Counted from the stretch's first letter, positions 1 to 8,563 are shown. The stretch is DNA of 64,000 nt from Tumebacillus algifaecis (GCF_002243515.1 NZ_CP022657.1:1851001-1915000), one strand, 5' to 3'. Notes: generated by a model not told the origin, from the sequence alone. Translations and numbers: made by a program.

Positions 1-377
1 CGACGAGGCATGGCTTGGAGATTGACGAAGTTGAACTGCAACGACTTACACCCTCGAGTTGCGTTGCACGGCCAGTTTTTCCGCATGTTCTTCGGAACTG
101 CCTACTTGAAACCGAGAGAAAGGGCAGACATGGAGAATGAAGAAGTTGAACTGCAACGACTTACACCCTCGAGTTGCGTTGCACGGCCAGTTTTTCCGCA
201 TGTTCTTCGGTACTGCCTACTTGCAACCGAGAGGCAGGTTAGACATGGTGTTTGACGACGCTGAACTACAACGCCTAACCCCCTCGAGTTGCATTGCTCG
301 GCCAGTTTTCCACATGCTCTTCGCCTCTGCCTACTTGCAAACGAGAAGCAGAGCAGCATTGCTATTATCCCCATTCA
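1..377. repeat. 115-bp non-coding tandem repeat, three units plus the tail of a fourth
   Basis: Units begin at about 32, 147 and 262 with an exact 115-base period. Each opens with the same core (TGAACTGCAACGACTTACAC in units 1 and 2). Units 1 and 2 differ at one position over roughly the first 75 bases and then diverge in the last 35; unit 3 is more diverged throughout. Bases 1-30 resemble the tail of a unit, so the array runs off the left edge. The period is not a multiple of three, so the same bases fall in a different frame in each unit, which argues against a repeat protein. Within a unit, GCAACG and CGTTGC form a short inverted repeat. Bases 378-431 hold only weak traces of a further unit. 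Confidence 0.85.
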
Positions 378-431
378 ATCGAATGCAACAAACAAGCCCC
401 AGTGTCGCCCTGGAGCTTGTTCGGCACTGCC

Positions 432-638
432 TTATTTTCCTTTGGATGCTTCAGCGTGCGTTTGCAATTCGGCTTGTTTGATAGCTTCGCGCTCTTCTTT
501 CTTTTTCATATATTTTTCTACGTACGGCCACCAGAGGCCGGGCACGCTCAAATATAGCGCGATAACGACTGCAACAATGTGCCAGACCCAGTCCCAAATT
601 GTCGCTCCGCCCATCCAGTACAGAAAGCTTTCCCACAT
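432..638 (-). CDS. Small single-pass membrane protein, unknown function
   Basis: This is a 68-residue protein. The start at 638 is chosen because an AAAGGAG sits nine bases upstream of it; the reading frame is open for eight more codons but that extension would contain the ribosome site. Residues about 10-38 form a Trp-rich hydrophobic segment (IWDWVWHIVAVVIALYLSV), followed by a strongly charged tail (KKKEEREAIKQ) ending in Lys. The expected topology is one membrane span with a basic cytoplasmic tail. It lies between the tandem repeats and a 12-bp palindrome at 674-702 that could control it. I do not recognise the family. Confidence 0.6.
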   Translation of the reverse strand: MWESFLYWMGGATIWDWVWHIVAVVIALYLSVPGLWWPYVEKYMKKKEEREAIKQAELQTHAEASKGK

Positions 639-673
639 GGTGCATAGCTCCTTTACGATCAACTGTCTTGATT

Positions 674-702
674 ATGTTACAATGACGCCTTCATTGTAAC
701 AT
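674..702. promoter_or_regulatory. Perfect 12-bp inverted repeat, operator-like
   Basis: ATGTTACAATGA at 674-685 is repeated as its exact reverse complement at 691-702, with a five-base spacer. No T-run follows on either strand, so it does not look like a terminator. It lies about 36 bases upstream of the small membrane protein gene and 140 bases upstream of aroK, a typical place for a repressor site. The protein that would bind is unknown. Confidence 0.5.
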
Positions 703-842
703 AGTGCAGCTTGATTCCGAGCCATGTCGCTGAGCTAATTATTACGAAACACGTAATTTTTTCATGACATGCTGTGACGGTAGCTCGTTTTATTACGTCA
801 TATTATGATGAGTCCAAAAGATTGTGACAAGGAGCGAATAAT

Positions 843-1361
843 ATGGAGAGGCGACTCTTTCTGATCGGGTTTATGGGCACGGGCAAAACGACGATCGGGC
901 ATGCTTTGGCCGAAGAGCTGCAGTTTGCGCTCTATGACAGTGATCGGGAGATCGTGTCGCGGGAGGGCATGGAGATTTCGGAACTGTTTGCCGAAAAAGG
1001 CGAAGCGTACTTTCGGCGCAAAGAATGCGAAATGCTGGCCGAATTGTCACACTGTCAGGATGCGGTGATCACCACCGGAGGCGGGGCCGTGCTGAGTTCG
1101 GCCAACCGCGAACTGATGAGCAAGAGCGGCTATGTGATCGCGCTCACCGCATCGGTCGATGAGATCGCAATCCGTGTGGAACAGGATCGCAACCGCCCGC
1201 TTTTGCAAAGCCAGGGCGAGTTGCGCACACGAATTAGGGAGATGATCGAACAGCGCAAGGGTTACTATGATTTTGCGAATTTAACGGTGGACACGACTGG
1301 TCGCTCCATAGAGTCGATCAAGACCGAAATCATGCAAAATCTGTCTAGTTCTTCGCGTTGA
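843..1361 (+). CDS. aroK: Shikimate kinase
   Basis: This cytoplasmic enzyme phosphorylates shikimate with ATP in the fifth step of the shikimate pathway to chorismate. The 172-residue length is normal for the family. The Walker A loop GFMGTGKT is at residues 9-16, the substrate-binding DSD follows near residue 33, a GGG motif (TTGGGAV) near 80, and the lid region with RNRPLL near 118. An AAGGAG lies just before the ATG. The gene stands alone here; another shikimate-pathway gene, aroQ, is at 15427. Confidence 0.93.
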   Translation: MERRLFLIGFMGTGKTTIGHALAEELQFALYDSDREIVSREGMEISELFAEKGEAYFRRKECEMLAELSHCQDAVITTGGGAVLSSANRELMSKSGYVIALTASVDEIAIRVEQDRNRPLLQSQGELRTRIREMIEQRKGYYDFANLTVDTTGRSIESIKTEIMQNLSSSSR

Positions 1362-1453
1362 CGAGCAGAATGAAAGAGACTACACTTTAATAGTTCTGCT
1401 ACAAACAAAGTGATTTTTATCGTCTTTTATACGGAAAGCGAGGTTTTACATAG

Positions 1454-3376
1454 ATGTGTGGCATCGTGGGAATGTACAACAAAACCGGGCGTGGGGTTGA
1501 CGAACAGGTACTCGAGCGGATGCATGCTCAAATCGTACACCGTGGTCCGGATGATTCGGGCGTTCACTTCGACGGGCCGGTCGGGCTCGGGTTTCGCCGC
1601 TTGTCGATCATCGACTTAGAAGGCGGGCACCAGCCGATGCCGAATGAAGATGGAACGGTCTGGATCTCATTTAATGGTGAGATTTACAACTTCCAAGAGC
1701 TTCGCAAATGGCTTCTGGAGCGAGGTCATCAGTTCCAGACCGAATGTGACACTGAGGTCATCGTTCACCTGTATGAAGAAAAAGGCGTTGACTGCGTGAA
1801 AGAGTTACGCGGCATGTTCGCCTTTGCGATCTATGATACGAAAAATGATCTGGTGATGATTGCACGCGACCATTTTGGGATCAAGCCGTGCTATTATACG
1901 GAAACGGCCGACTCGATCGCTTGGGGCTCTGAGATCAAATCATTGCTCGAAGTGCCTGGTGTCGCGCGCGAAGTCAATCCGGAGTCGTTCTGGAACTATT
2001 TGACCTTCCAGTACGCTCCAGACCCGCTGACGATGTTTAAGGGCATTCACAAATTGCCGGCTGCCCACTATATGGTGATCAAAGGTGGCAAGATCAAGAT
2101 TGAGCGTTATTGGGACCTCTCCTTTGAACCGGAAGATCGTCCGCTGTCCTATTACATCGAAGGCACTCAGGAGATCCTGCGCAACTCCGTAAAAGCACAC
2201 ATGAACTCCGATGTGCCGCGCGGCGCGTTTCTCTCTTCTGGCGTTGACTCTTCGACCATCGTCTCCCTGCTCAAAGAACTGGAGCAAGTCAAGACGTTTA
2301 CCGTTGGATTCGAAGGGGCGGGTGGGCAGTCGGAAGTCGGCTATGCCCGTGAGACGGCGAACATTTTAGGCACCGAACATCGCGACACGATCATCACGGC
2401 CAAAGAATATCTCGATGTCTTGCCGCGCCTGATGTTCCACCAAGACGAACCGATCGCCGACCCGTCTGCGATCGCCCTCTATTTTGTTGCTGAGCTGGCC
2501 AGCCGCTATGTCACCGTGGTCTTGTCTGGCGAAGGCGCGGACGAAGTGTTTGGCGGCTACACGATCTATCGGGAGCCCTTGTCTTTGAAAATGTTCGATT
2601 ATCTGCCGATGTCGATGCGCCGCACGTTAGGATCGCTGGCCGAGAAGTTCCCAGAAGGCATGAAAGGTCGTTCCTTCTTCATGCGCGGCGGCAAGACGCT
2701 TCCTGAGCGCTTCGTCGGTAACGCATTCATCTTCGGTGAGCAGATGAAAGAGGAATTCGTGCGGATGAATCCTGAAGCGATGGGTCTTCGTCGCTATCTG
2801 GACATCACTCAACCGTACTATGACCGTGCGGCAGGCTATGATGATGTGACGAAGATGCAGTATCTCGATTTCCATACTTGGTTGCCAGGCGACATTTTGA
2901 TGAAGGCAGACAAGATGACGATGGCCAATTCGTTGGAGCTTCGCGTCCCGTTTCTCGATAAAGAAGTGTTTGAATTTGCCGCTAAAATCCCGGCGCACTA
3001 TCGCACGATGAACGGTACGACCAAATATGTGCTGCGGGAAGCGGTACGCGATATTCTACCCAAAGAAGTCGCAGAACGTCCGAAGTTGGGCTTCCCAGTG
3101 CCGACTCGTCACTGGTTGAAAAAAGAGCACTATCAGTGGGCACGTGAACTGATCGATGCGAGCCCGATCGATCATTTGATCAACAAGCAGTATGTGATGC
3201 AGATGTTGGAAGACCATAAAAATGGCGTTCGTGACAACGCGCGCAAAGTCTGGACGATCCTCGTCTTCATGATGTGGCACCAGATTTATGTCGAGCGTTC
3301 CGTGACGATCGCCCCGCAAGTACCGCCAACTGTCAAAACGCGCCGCGAGCACAACGCGCCGCTGGTGGCGAATTAA
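1454..3376 (+). CDS. asnB: Asparagine synthetase, glutamine-hydrolysing
   Basis: It makes asparagine from aspartate, glutamine and ATP. The protein starts MCGIVG, so Cys2 becomes the N-terminal nucleophile of the class II glutaminase domain (about 1-210) after Met removal. The ATP-pyrophosphatase synthetase domain follows, with the PP-loop SSGVDSS near residue 262 and SGEGADEVFGGY near 359. At 640 residues it is close to Bacillus AsnB (about 632). A GAGG lies upstream of the ATG and a good terminator follows. I use asnB for the general type; which Bacillus paralogue it matches best cannot be decided by eye. Confidence 0.92.
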   Translation: MCGIVGMYNKTGRGVDEQVLERMHAQIVHRGPDDSGVHFDGPVGLGFRRLSIIDLEGGHQPMPNEDGTVWISFNGEIYNFQELRKWLLERGHQFQTECDTEVIVHLYEEKGVDCVKELRGMFAFAIYDTKNDLVMIARDHFGIKPCYYTETADSIAWGSEIKSLLEVPGVAREVNPESFWNYLTFQYAPDPLTMFKGIHKLPAAHYMVIKGGKIKIERYWDLSFEPEDRPLSYYIEGTQEILRNSVKAHMNSDVPRGAFLSSGVDSSTIVSLLKELEQVKTFTVGFEGAGGQSEVGYARETANILGTEHRDTIITAKEYLDVLPRLMFHQDEPIADPSAIALYFVAELASRYVTVVLSGEGADEVFGGYTIYREPLSLKMFDYLPMSMRRTLGSLAEKFPEGMKGRSFFMRGGKTLPERFVGNAFIFGEQMKEEFVRMNPEAMGLRRYLDITQPYYDRAAGYDDVTKMQYLDFHTWLPGDILMKADKMTMANSLELRVPFLDKEVFEFAAKIPAHYRTMNGTTKYVLREAVRDILPKEVAERPKLGFPVPTRHWLKKEHYQWARELIDASPIDHLINKQYVMQMLEDHKNGVRDNARKVWTILVFMMWHQIYVERSVTIAPQVPPTVKTRREHNAPLVAN

Positions 3377-3397
3377 GCGCTTCGCGCAACTCCACAG

Positions 3398-3425
3398 GCC
3401 CTCTGTTCTGGCAGAGGGTCTTTTT
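3398..3425 (+). terminator. Rho-independent terminator after asnB
   Basis: GGCCCTCTG and CAGAGGGTC form a stem around a short loop, followed by five T residues. Confidence 0.8.
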
Positions 3426-3500
3426 GTGGAGATAGACTATTAAATAGTTCGTAATTTCTATAGAATAGAAATGAAAGTTAAATTCGAGGAGGGTTCGAAC

Positions 3501-3947
3501 TTGAGTTCCAAGCGTCGCCGCTTTTTCCTGGTCGCCGAGGACATTATGCCAGAAGCGATGATCAAAACGGTACAAGTCAAAGACATGCTGGCCCGCGGCG
3601 AGGCAAACACCGTGCATGATGCGGTCAATCTGGCCGGCTTATCGCGATCCGCTTTTTATAAATATCGGGATCTTGTTTTTCTCTATGAAGAGGAAGGGCA
3701 AGGAAGATTGATCACCTTATCCCTGATTCTGGAGCATCGGCAAGGGGTGCTGTCAGCCGTGCTCAATTCAATTGCCAAACAAGGCGGCAACATCATCACG
3801 ATCAACCAAGGGATTCCGATGAGCCAAGCTGCCCACTTGACGATGACCGTCGAAGTGCAGCATTTGACCAACTCGGTGGACGAACTGCTCGAAAGTTTAG
3901 AAGCGCTACTTGGCGTGCGGAAAGCAGAAGTGGTCGGGTACGCCTAA
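3501..3947 (+). CDS. pheB: ACT-domain protein, PheB/UPF0735 type
   Basis: The 148-residue protein has an N-terminal helix-turn-helix-like segment (about 15-60, including VHDAVNLAGLSRSAFYKYRD) and a C-terminal ACT domain (about 70-145, beginning ITLSLILEHRQGVLSAVLN). This layout is that of the UPF0735/PheB family, thought to sense an amino acid; its regulated target is not established. The TTG at 3501 is chosen because GAGGAGGG ends about eight bases before it; an ATG ten codons upstream would place that site inside the gene. No pheA is adjacent, unlike in Bacillus. Confidence 0.8.
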   Translation: MSSKRRRFFLVAEDIMPEAMIKTVQVKDMLARGEANTVHDAVNLAGLSRSAFYKYRDLVFLYEEEGQGRLITLSLILEHRQGVLSAVLNSIAKQGGNIITINQGIPMSQAAHLTMTVEVQHLTNSVDELLESLEALLGVRKAEVVGYA

Positions 3948-4051
3948 TCTGTCAGATTTCGTATCTTGAGGAGGCGCTTGACCTCATGGTACTCTAAATC
4001 GTATATGCACATCGATCATATTCATCAGAAGACCTGAGAGGAGGGTATGCA

Positions 4052-4996
4052 ATGGAGCACATCGGTTCGGCAATGGGCATTGCCGCGCGATTGAAAGGGC
4101 AGTTCGACTATTCGCCCGACTATTTTCGGGAACGGCTGCCGCTTTTGAGATCGTTTGATGTGAACGATCAAACGATCAAGCGAGGCGCGATCCTTTTGCT
4201 CGATTTGATCAAACAGGAGCGGATCTGCGGCAACTGCCAAGGCTACGACAAGTGTGGGAAAGAAGGCGACTCCAAAGGCCTGTACGACTATCTTGACCTG
4301 TATCAGGATCAGTTGACCGTTCGCACCGGCCCTTGCAACCCCTTTTTAAAACATATTGAAATGCGGGAAGCGTCGAGCCTGCGTGAGTTTTCTGAAAAGA
4401 CGTTTACCGATAAAGAGTATCGCTTTGAAAATTTCCCGCAGGAACAGGCCCGCAAACACCCGGAGCTGTATGCGGCGGCGATGGAGTTCGCCAGTGGATA
4501 CGACCATCGCCGCAATCCGCTGGAACAGGCGGCCGCTTTTAAAGGGCTTTATATCTTTGGATCTCCGGGTGTTGGGAAAACGCACCTGATGCTGGCCATC
4601 TGTAACATGCTTGATGATCGGCAGGTTCCGAACATCTTTGTGCGCGCCGACACCATTTTTGACAAACTTCGCGGTATGGCGGCAAGCGGGCAGGACATGG
4701 AAGCGGTGCTGGAAAAATACTGCACCGTTCCGGTGCTAGCGATCGACGAATTTGCACAGGAGCGTGCGAATGAGTTTACGCTCGACAAGATGTTTCGGAT
4801 CATCAACCATCGTTTTTCCAATCGGTTGCCGACCTTGTTTACGTCGAACTACGAGCCGCCCGCCGTTTACAAAACATTTTACGATTCGACCAAAACGGTC
4901 GATGCGATGATTTCGCGCATCGTGCAAATGACGCGCATCGGTCGTTTGACAGGCAAAGATGCAAGGCTGAGCCAAGTTGAATTTTTAGATGCTTGA
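4052..4996 (+). CDS. dnaI: DnaI-type replicative helicase loader
   Basis: DnaI loads the replicative helicase on DNA during initiation and restart. The 314-residue protein has the family layout: an N-terminal helicase-binding region with a zinc site (Cys59, Cys62 and Cys68, plus a Cys near 95), then an AAA+ ATPase with Walker A GSPGVGKTH near 171-179, Walker B LAIDEF near 230, and a C-terminal sensor region with SRIVQMTRIGRL. GAGGAGGG lies six bases before the ATG. In Bacillus dnaI follows dnaB; here dnaB is not adjacent and an ACT-domain gene lies upstream. A DnaC-like loader of a prophage is less likely because of the zinc site and the setting. Confidence 0.8.
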   Translation: MEHIGSAMGIAARLKGQFDYSPDYFRERLPLLRSFDVNDQTIKRGAILLLDLIKQERICGNCQGYDKCGKEGDSKGLYDYLDLYQDQLTVRTGPCNPFLKHIEMREASSLREFSEKTFTDKEYRFENFPQEQARKHPELYAAAMEFASGYDHRRNPLEQAAAFKGLYIFGSPGVGKTHLMLAICNMLDDRQVPNIFVRADTIFDKLRGMAASGQDMEAVLEKYCTVPVLAIDEFAQERANEFTLDKMFRIINHRFSNRLPTLFTSNYEPPAVYKTFYDSTKTVDAMISRIVQMTRIGRLTGKDARLSQVEFLDA

Positions 4997-5023
4997 GGAG
5001 GACTGAACAGGTCCTCCTCTTTT
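4995..5023 (+). terminator. Rho-independent terminator overlapping the dnaI stop codon
   Basis: GAGGAGGAC and GTCCTCCTC pair perfectly around a seven-base loop, followed by TTTT. The 5' arm begins within the TGA stop codon of dnaI. Confidence 0.8.
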
Positions 5024-5088
5024 CTATACATGACATACATAGAGAAACGCGGAGCTACTCATACTAGCAGGTAAGAGGTGAGGATCAT

Positions 5089-5595
5089 TTGAACAAGTGG
5101 CTGCGCAACTTGAGCACACGATCTCTCCTAACCGTGCTGATAGTAAGCGTGAGCGCTGTGGCATCTGCCGAAACTGTGCTGGAACAGCCCCCTGTGACGC
5201 AAGAGACCAAGGCCGAACTGACTGAGCTTCGCGGACAATTGGGTTCGATCAAACAAAAGGAGCACCATATTCGCCAACTCAATCACCAGATGCGAGACAA
5301 CCGCTATGAACTGCGCCAATTGCTACACGATGGGGGAGACAAAGGGCTTCACGCGCAAGTAGAGCAAGAATTGCAAAGCTTTCATAAGCGCTTGAACAGC
5401 GCCTATGTCCTGCACAAACAGGGAGAAGCATTGAAAAAGAAAATCCAGGCCGCCCGTAGCGAGCGCGATCTGAAACGATTGCGGACACTGACAGGGGAAC
5501 TCGAGCGATTGAAGGGCAAACAGCTCGAACTGCTGCGAATGGCTCATCAAGACTTGAAAGGCGTCTTAGAAAGAGTAAGAAAGCACGTCCGCTAG
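5089..5595 (+). CDS. Secreted coiled-coil protein, unknown function
   Basis: The 168-residue product begins with a signal peptide (basic N-terminus, hydrophobic core LLTVLIVSVSAVASAE, probable cleavage after ASA near 27). The rest is highly charged with long runs of Glu, Lys, Gln and Leu in heptad-like spacing (about 40-165), so an extended helical or coiled-coil rod is expected outside the membrane. The TTG start at 5089 is supported by GAGGTGAGG just upstream. No family was recognised. It stands alone between two transcription units. Confidence 0.7.
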   Translation: MNKWLRNLSTRSLLTVLIVSVSAVASAETVLEQPPVTQETKAELTELRGQLGSIKQKEHHIRQLNHQMRDNRYELRQLLHDGGDKGLHAQVEQELQSFHKRLNSAYVLHKQGEALKKKIQAARSERDLKRLRTLTGELERLKGKQLELLRMAHQDLKGVLERVRKHVR

Positions 5596-5763
5596 AGAAA
5601 ACAGAAGAAATTGCCAGATTGGTGAACCTATTGTTGTCGTTTTGTTGCGTTTGATAACGAAAACTACAAAAAACCGATATTTCTTTTTGGAACGAATGTG
5701 CTATACTAATCGTGGCAATAGCCCATTAAATGATCCTATTTACACATTTGGGGGAAAAAACGA

Positions 5764-6672
5764 ATGTTCAAAAAGACTTTTGCAGTTGGTATGACTTTGG
5801 CTTTGGCAGCAACCATCGTTGGTTGTGGCACCGATGAAAAAGAAAAAGGCGGCGAAGCAGCGAAGGCCGAAAAAGATCCGGAGAAACTGACAGTAGGCTT
5901 CATTCCGTCCCAAAACGCGGAAAACCTGTCGGCAAAAGCAAAGCCGCTGGGCGACCTGCTCTCCAAAGAGCTGGGAATTCCGGTAGAAGTACAAGTTACC
6001 ACCAACTTCAACGGTCTGGTTGAAGGTATGGCAGCGAAGAAAGTAGACGTTGGCTTCCTGAACCCGATCAACTACGTATTTGCACATGACAAGAAGAAAG
6101 CAGTTAAAGTCCTGCTGCAAACTGAGCGTAACGGTTCGCCGTCCTATCGTGCCATGTTCGTAAAACGTGCTGATGACACGACCCTGAACAAAGTTGAAGA
6201 TGTAAAAGGTAAGAAAGTAGCGTTTGTTGACGCAGCTTCCGCAGCTGGTTACATCTACCCGGCTGTTATGCTGAAAGGTGTCAACATCAACCCGGAAACC
6301 GACGTAAAAGCAACCCTCGCTGGCGGTCACGACAAAGCGCTGATGGCGCTGGTACGCGGTGACGTTGACGTTGCGACCGTATTCGAAGACGCTCGTACCG
6401 TTATCACCAAAGAAGTTCCGGATGCAACCACCAAGCTCGTACCGTTCGCATACTCCGAGCCGATCCCGAACGACACCGTTTCGATCCGCAACGGTTTCTC
6501 CGATGAGTTCAACAAAAAAGTTCAAGACGCGTTCATCGCGATCATGAAAACTGACGAAGGTAAAAAGATCGGTAAAGAGATCTACTCCTTCGACAACCTC
6601 GTGGTTTCCGACGACAAGAACTTTGACCCGGTTCGTAAAGCGATCGAAGTTATGGGCCTCGAACCGAAGTAA
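5764..6672 (+). CDS. PhnD-type phosphate/phosphite/phosphonate-binding lipoprotein
   Basis: This is the extracytoplasmic solute-binding protein of an ABC importer for oxidised or reduced phosphorus compounds. A lipoprotein signal is clear: basic start, hydrophobic core, and lipobox IVGC with lipidated Cys at residue 21, followed by a charged linker. The mature part starts LTVGFIPSQNAENLSAKAKPL and carries the PhnD-family segments VDVGFLNPINYVFAHD and VKGKKVAFVDAASAAGY. The 302-residue length is typical. No ATPase or permease gene is adjacent. Codon use is unusually uniform (GTT, GTA, CTG, CGT, CCG), which hints at strong expression. A TATACT -10 lies near 5702. Confidence 0.85.
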   Translation: MFKKTFAVGMTLALAATIVGCGTDEKEKGGEAAKAEKDPEKLTVGFIPSQNAENLSAKAKPLGDLLSKELGIPVEVQVTTNFNGLVEGMAAKKVDVGFLNPINYVFAHDKKKAVKVLLQTERNGSPSYRAMFVKRADDTTLNKVEDVKGKKVAFVDAASAAGYIYPAVMLKGVNINPETDVKATLAGGHDKALMALVRGDVDVATVFEDARTVITKEVPDATTKLVPFAYSEPIPNDTVSIRNGFSDEFNKKVQDAFIAIMKTDEGKKIGKEIYSFDNLVVSDDKNFDPVRKAIEVMGLEPK

Positions 6673-6691
6673 GTTATATAAACGACAACAA

Positions 6692-6722
6692 ACGACTCTC
6701 CTCACGGAGGGTCGTTTTTTTT
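6692..6722 (+). terminator. Rho-independent terminator after the PhnD-type gene
   Basis: ACGACTCTCC and GGAGGGTCGT form a stem with a TCAC loop, followed by eight T residues. Confidence 0.85.
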
Positions 6723-6836
6723 GTCAAAAAATTTATCAGAACGCCCGACAGGTTTTAACAAACATTGCATGCCAGACTCGTTACTCTAAAAGCAGAGGCA
6801 CCGAACCAGGCACCATCTGCCAAAGGAGTGAAGACC

Positions 6837-7763
6837 ATGGGCCAGAAAATCCGCACCATCACGATGCTGATGATCCTGTTTGCGACTAGCTCCGCCATAT
6901 CCACTCTCGCAGAAGCACCTGTAACCGCGACGCAACCTGCACAACAGCGACAAAAAGATCTGAACATACGCACCCCGCAGCTTTCCGAAGCCCCCGACAT
7001 TACCGCTCTCTTGCAGCGCGTTGCCAAACTCAGCGAATTTTCCGGATGGCAAGGCGCCACTGCTCAGTTTGTGCGTGTGCTTCACAACACAGTGGGTCGG
7101 CAAAACGCCTTGCTCTATCACATCCAAAGCGATGGTCAGCCAGCCGGTTATGTCGTCACGACGCCCGATGGGCAGCGCCTGTTCGAATTTGGGCGTCAAC
7201 AAGCCCGGATGCCGCCTGAAGAAGTGGAAAGCCAATTGTTAGAAAGTGGATATCTTTACGCTGGACCGATGCTGCACCTTGTCTATTACGGGCATGACCA
7301 CGACGGGGCAACCCTCGACCTTTACAATCTGCTGACCGGGGAGACCCTCCCTTGGGGAGAAGTGAGAAGCAAAGTTCCGGTCATGGACGTTGCTCAAACA
7401 TCACCAATTCTGGCGGAGTATGATGTTGCAAGCTCCACATCGACCGAAAGCGATGCGCTCTATGCCACGGGCCGATTCGGGCAGTTCCAACTACAGGCGG
7501 CCAATCAAAAAGGCGTCTACCCGCTACAGACCTATGCAGCAGGAGACACCTTTTCAGCACCGTCCTACATCGTCTATGACGCCATACCGGGCAAATTATA
7601 CGTCACCTTGCAAGTGACAAAAGTTGTGGCGCTTGAGAGTGGGCGATATGTAAAAGTTCAGGACCCCTTTGCTCAGGATCGCGCGGCGGTCTACATCGAC
7701 AGCCGATTTCCGGTGAACGTGTTCCTGACCGAGTCGTCTGCCACATACACCCAGCCAAAATGA
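6837..7763 (+). CDS. Secreted protein of unknown function
   Basis: The 308-residue protein begins with a signal peptide (IRTITMLMILFATSSAISTLAEA). The mature part has no recognised motif, transmembrane segment or cysteine pattern; it looks like a mixed alpha/beta secreted protein with a Tyr- and Val-rich C-terminal half. The ATG at 6837 is chosen because AAAGGAG lies eight bases before it, although the frame is open for 24 more codons. Its last 73 bases overlap the end of the convergent yqhG gene on the other strand. Confidence 0.6.
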   Translation: MGQKIRTITMLMILFATSSAISTLAEAPVTATQPAQQRQKDLNIRTPQLSEAPDITALLQRVAKLSEFSGWQGATAQFVRVLHNTVGRQNALLYHIQSDGQPAGYVVTTPDGQRLFEFGRQQARMPPEEVESQLLESGYLYAGPMLHLVYYGHDHDGATLDLYNLLTGETLPWGEVRSKVPVMDVAQTSPILAEYDVASSTSTESDALYATGRFGQFQLQAANQKGVYPLQTYAAGDTFSAPSYIVYDAIPGKLYVTLQVTKVVALESGRYVKVQDPFAQDRAAVYIDSRFPVNVFLTESSATYTQPK

Positions 7764-8563
7764 AACGGTTCGATCTGCACGCGTGGAGCGCAGCGCCATC
7801 TTAGCTCAGCGACCCGCAGTTCCCGTTCGGCTGCGTACAGCGCAGCCTTTTTCTCTTGTTCAACAGCCGTTTTGGACTCATCGGCATGGAGCAGTCCGAG
7901 CGACTCATAATAGGTTTCCAACTGCTCCAATTCTTGGGCCAGATGTGCCTCCGCTTGCTCAGCCCACGAATGATCCAGCCTTTCGATCTGCTCGGTCAAG
8001 CTCGCTTTCAATCGTCGATACCCTTCCGCTAGTGACAGTTGGACAGGCTGAAGCATGGCGGCAGCAGGGGGGGTCTCTCGAAAGGGGAGATTGGCAAGGC
8101 GAGCATCAAATTCTGGCACCACCTCACCTGTGCCGAGATGAACGCCATACGATACGATCTCATCACGCCTGCGATCGGCAATATAGGACAGCTTAAATGT
8201 TGTCATCAAATAGGGAGCGAGTGGCTTCGCGTTCACCAGTTGATAGGCTTTTGTCACGCGACCGCGTTTTTGCGTTGACTCGATGATCTTATTCAGTCGA
8301 AAACTCCCGAGCGTCACAAACTCCATGCGCTCAACACCCTCGATGACCAGATCCGGATCGAACGCTAAAGAGAGCACCGAATTGGGCACCTCCTGACCTA
8401 TCGCCTCTACATACATCCAGTAATAGGGACGATCGGTTAACTCCTTGTCCACATCCCGTGGCAGTTCGACCTGTAAGAAGTTGACCTGATCCACTAAAAT
8501 TGTAGCTCCGACCGCTTGGAAATAGCGCCGGCAAAAATCTTGAATCTCCTGCTGATTCTCCAC
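7691..8563 (-). CDS. yqhG: YqhG family protein
   Basis: A 290-residue protein of unknown biochemical role, recognised as YqhG by its N-terminal region (QEIQDFCRRYFQAVGA, PYYWMYVEAIGQ, RMEFVTLGSFRLNKI) and by its position after the YqhH-type helicase gene and opposite gcvT, the order seen in Bacillus. The second half contains a long charged helical stretch (EQAEAHLAQELEQLE) and then a WVYVADDS-like segment. The GTG at 8563 is chosen because AAAGGAGG lies six bases before it; an ATG ten codons upstream would put that site inside the gene. The 3' end overlaps a convergent gene by 73 bases. Confidence 0.8.
   Translation of the reverse strand: MENQQEIQDFCRRYFQAVGATILVDQVNFLQVELPRDVDKELTDRPYYWMYVEAIGQEVPNSVLSLAFDPDLVIEGVERMEFVTLGSFRLNKIIESTQKRGRVTKAYQLVNAKPLAPYLMTTFKLSYIADRRRDEIVSYGVHLGTGEVVPEFDARLANLPFRETPPAAAMLQPVQLSLAEGYRRLKASLTEQIERLDHSWAEQAEAHLAQELEQLETYYESLGLLHADESKTAVEQEKKAALYAAERELRVAELRWRCAPRVQIEPFHFGWVYVADDSVRNTFTGNRLSM

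Noticed and set aside
1-377. Integron attC-like array
   Set aside because: GTTAGAC and GCCTAAC words occur in places, but not in the order or spacing of attC sites, no cassette genes lie between units, and no integrase is seen.
137-481. Open frames across the 115-bp repeats on both strands
   Set aside because: The repeats shift frame at each unit and no ribosome site precedes any start. The frames come from the lack of stops in the repeat.
1364-1400. Seven-base inverted repeat between aroK and asnB
   Set aside because: It is short, has a long loop and no T-run; it may be chance.
3978-4036. Tiny frame (TTG start, 19 codons) before dnaI with GAGGAGG beside it
   Set aside because: The ribosome site is only about three bases from the TTG and the peptide has no recognisable feature. 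It may just be leader sequence.
5740-6705. 321-codon open frame on the minus strand
   Set aside because: It lies opposite the PhnD-type gene, has no ribosome site, and exists because of the strongly biased codon use of that gene.
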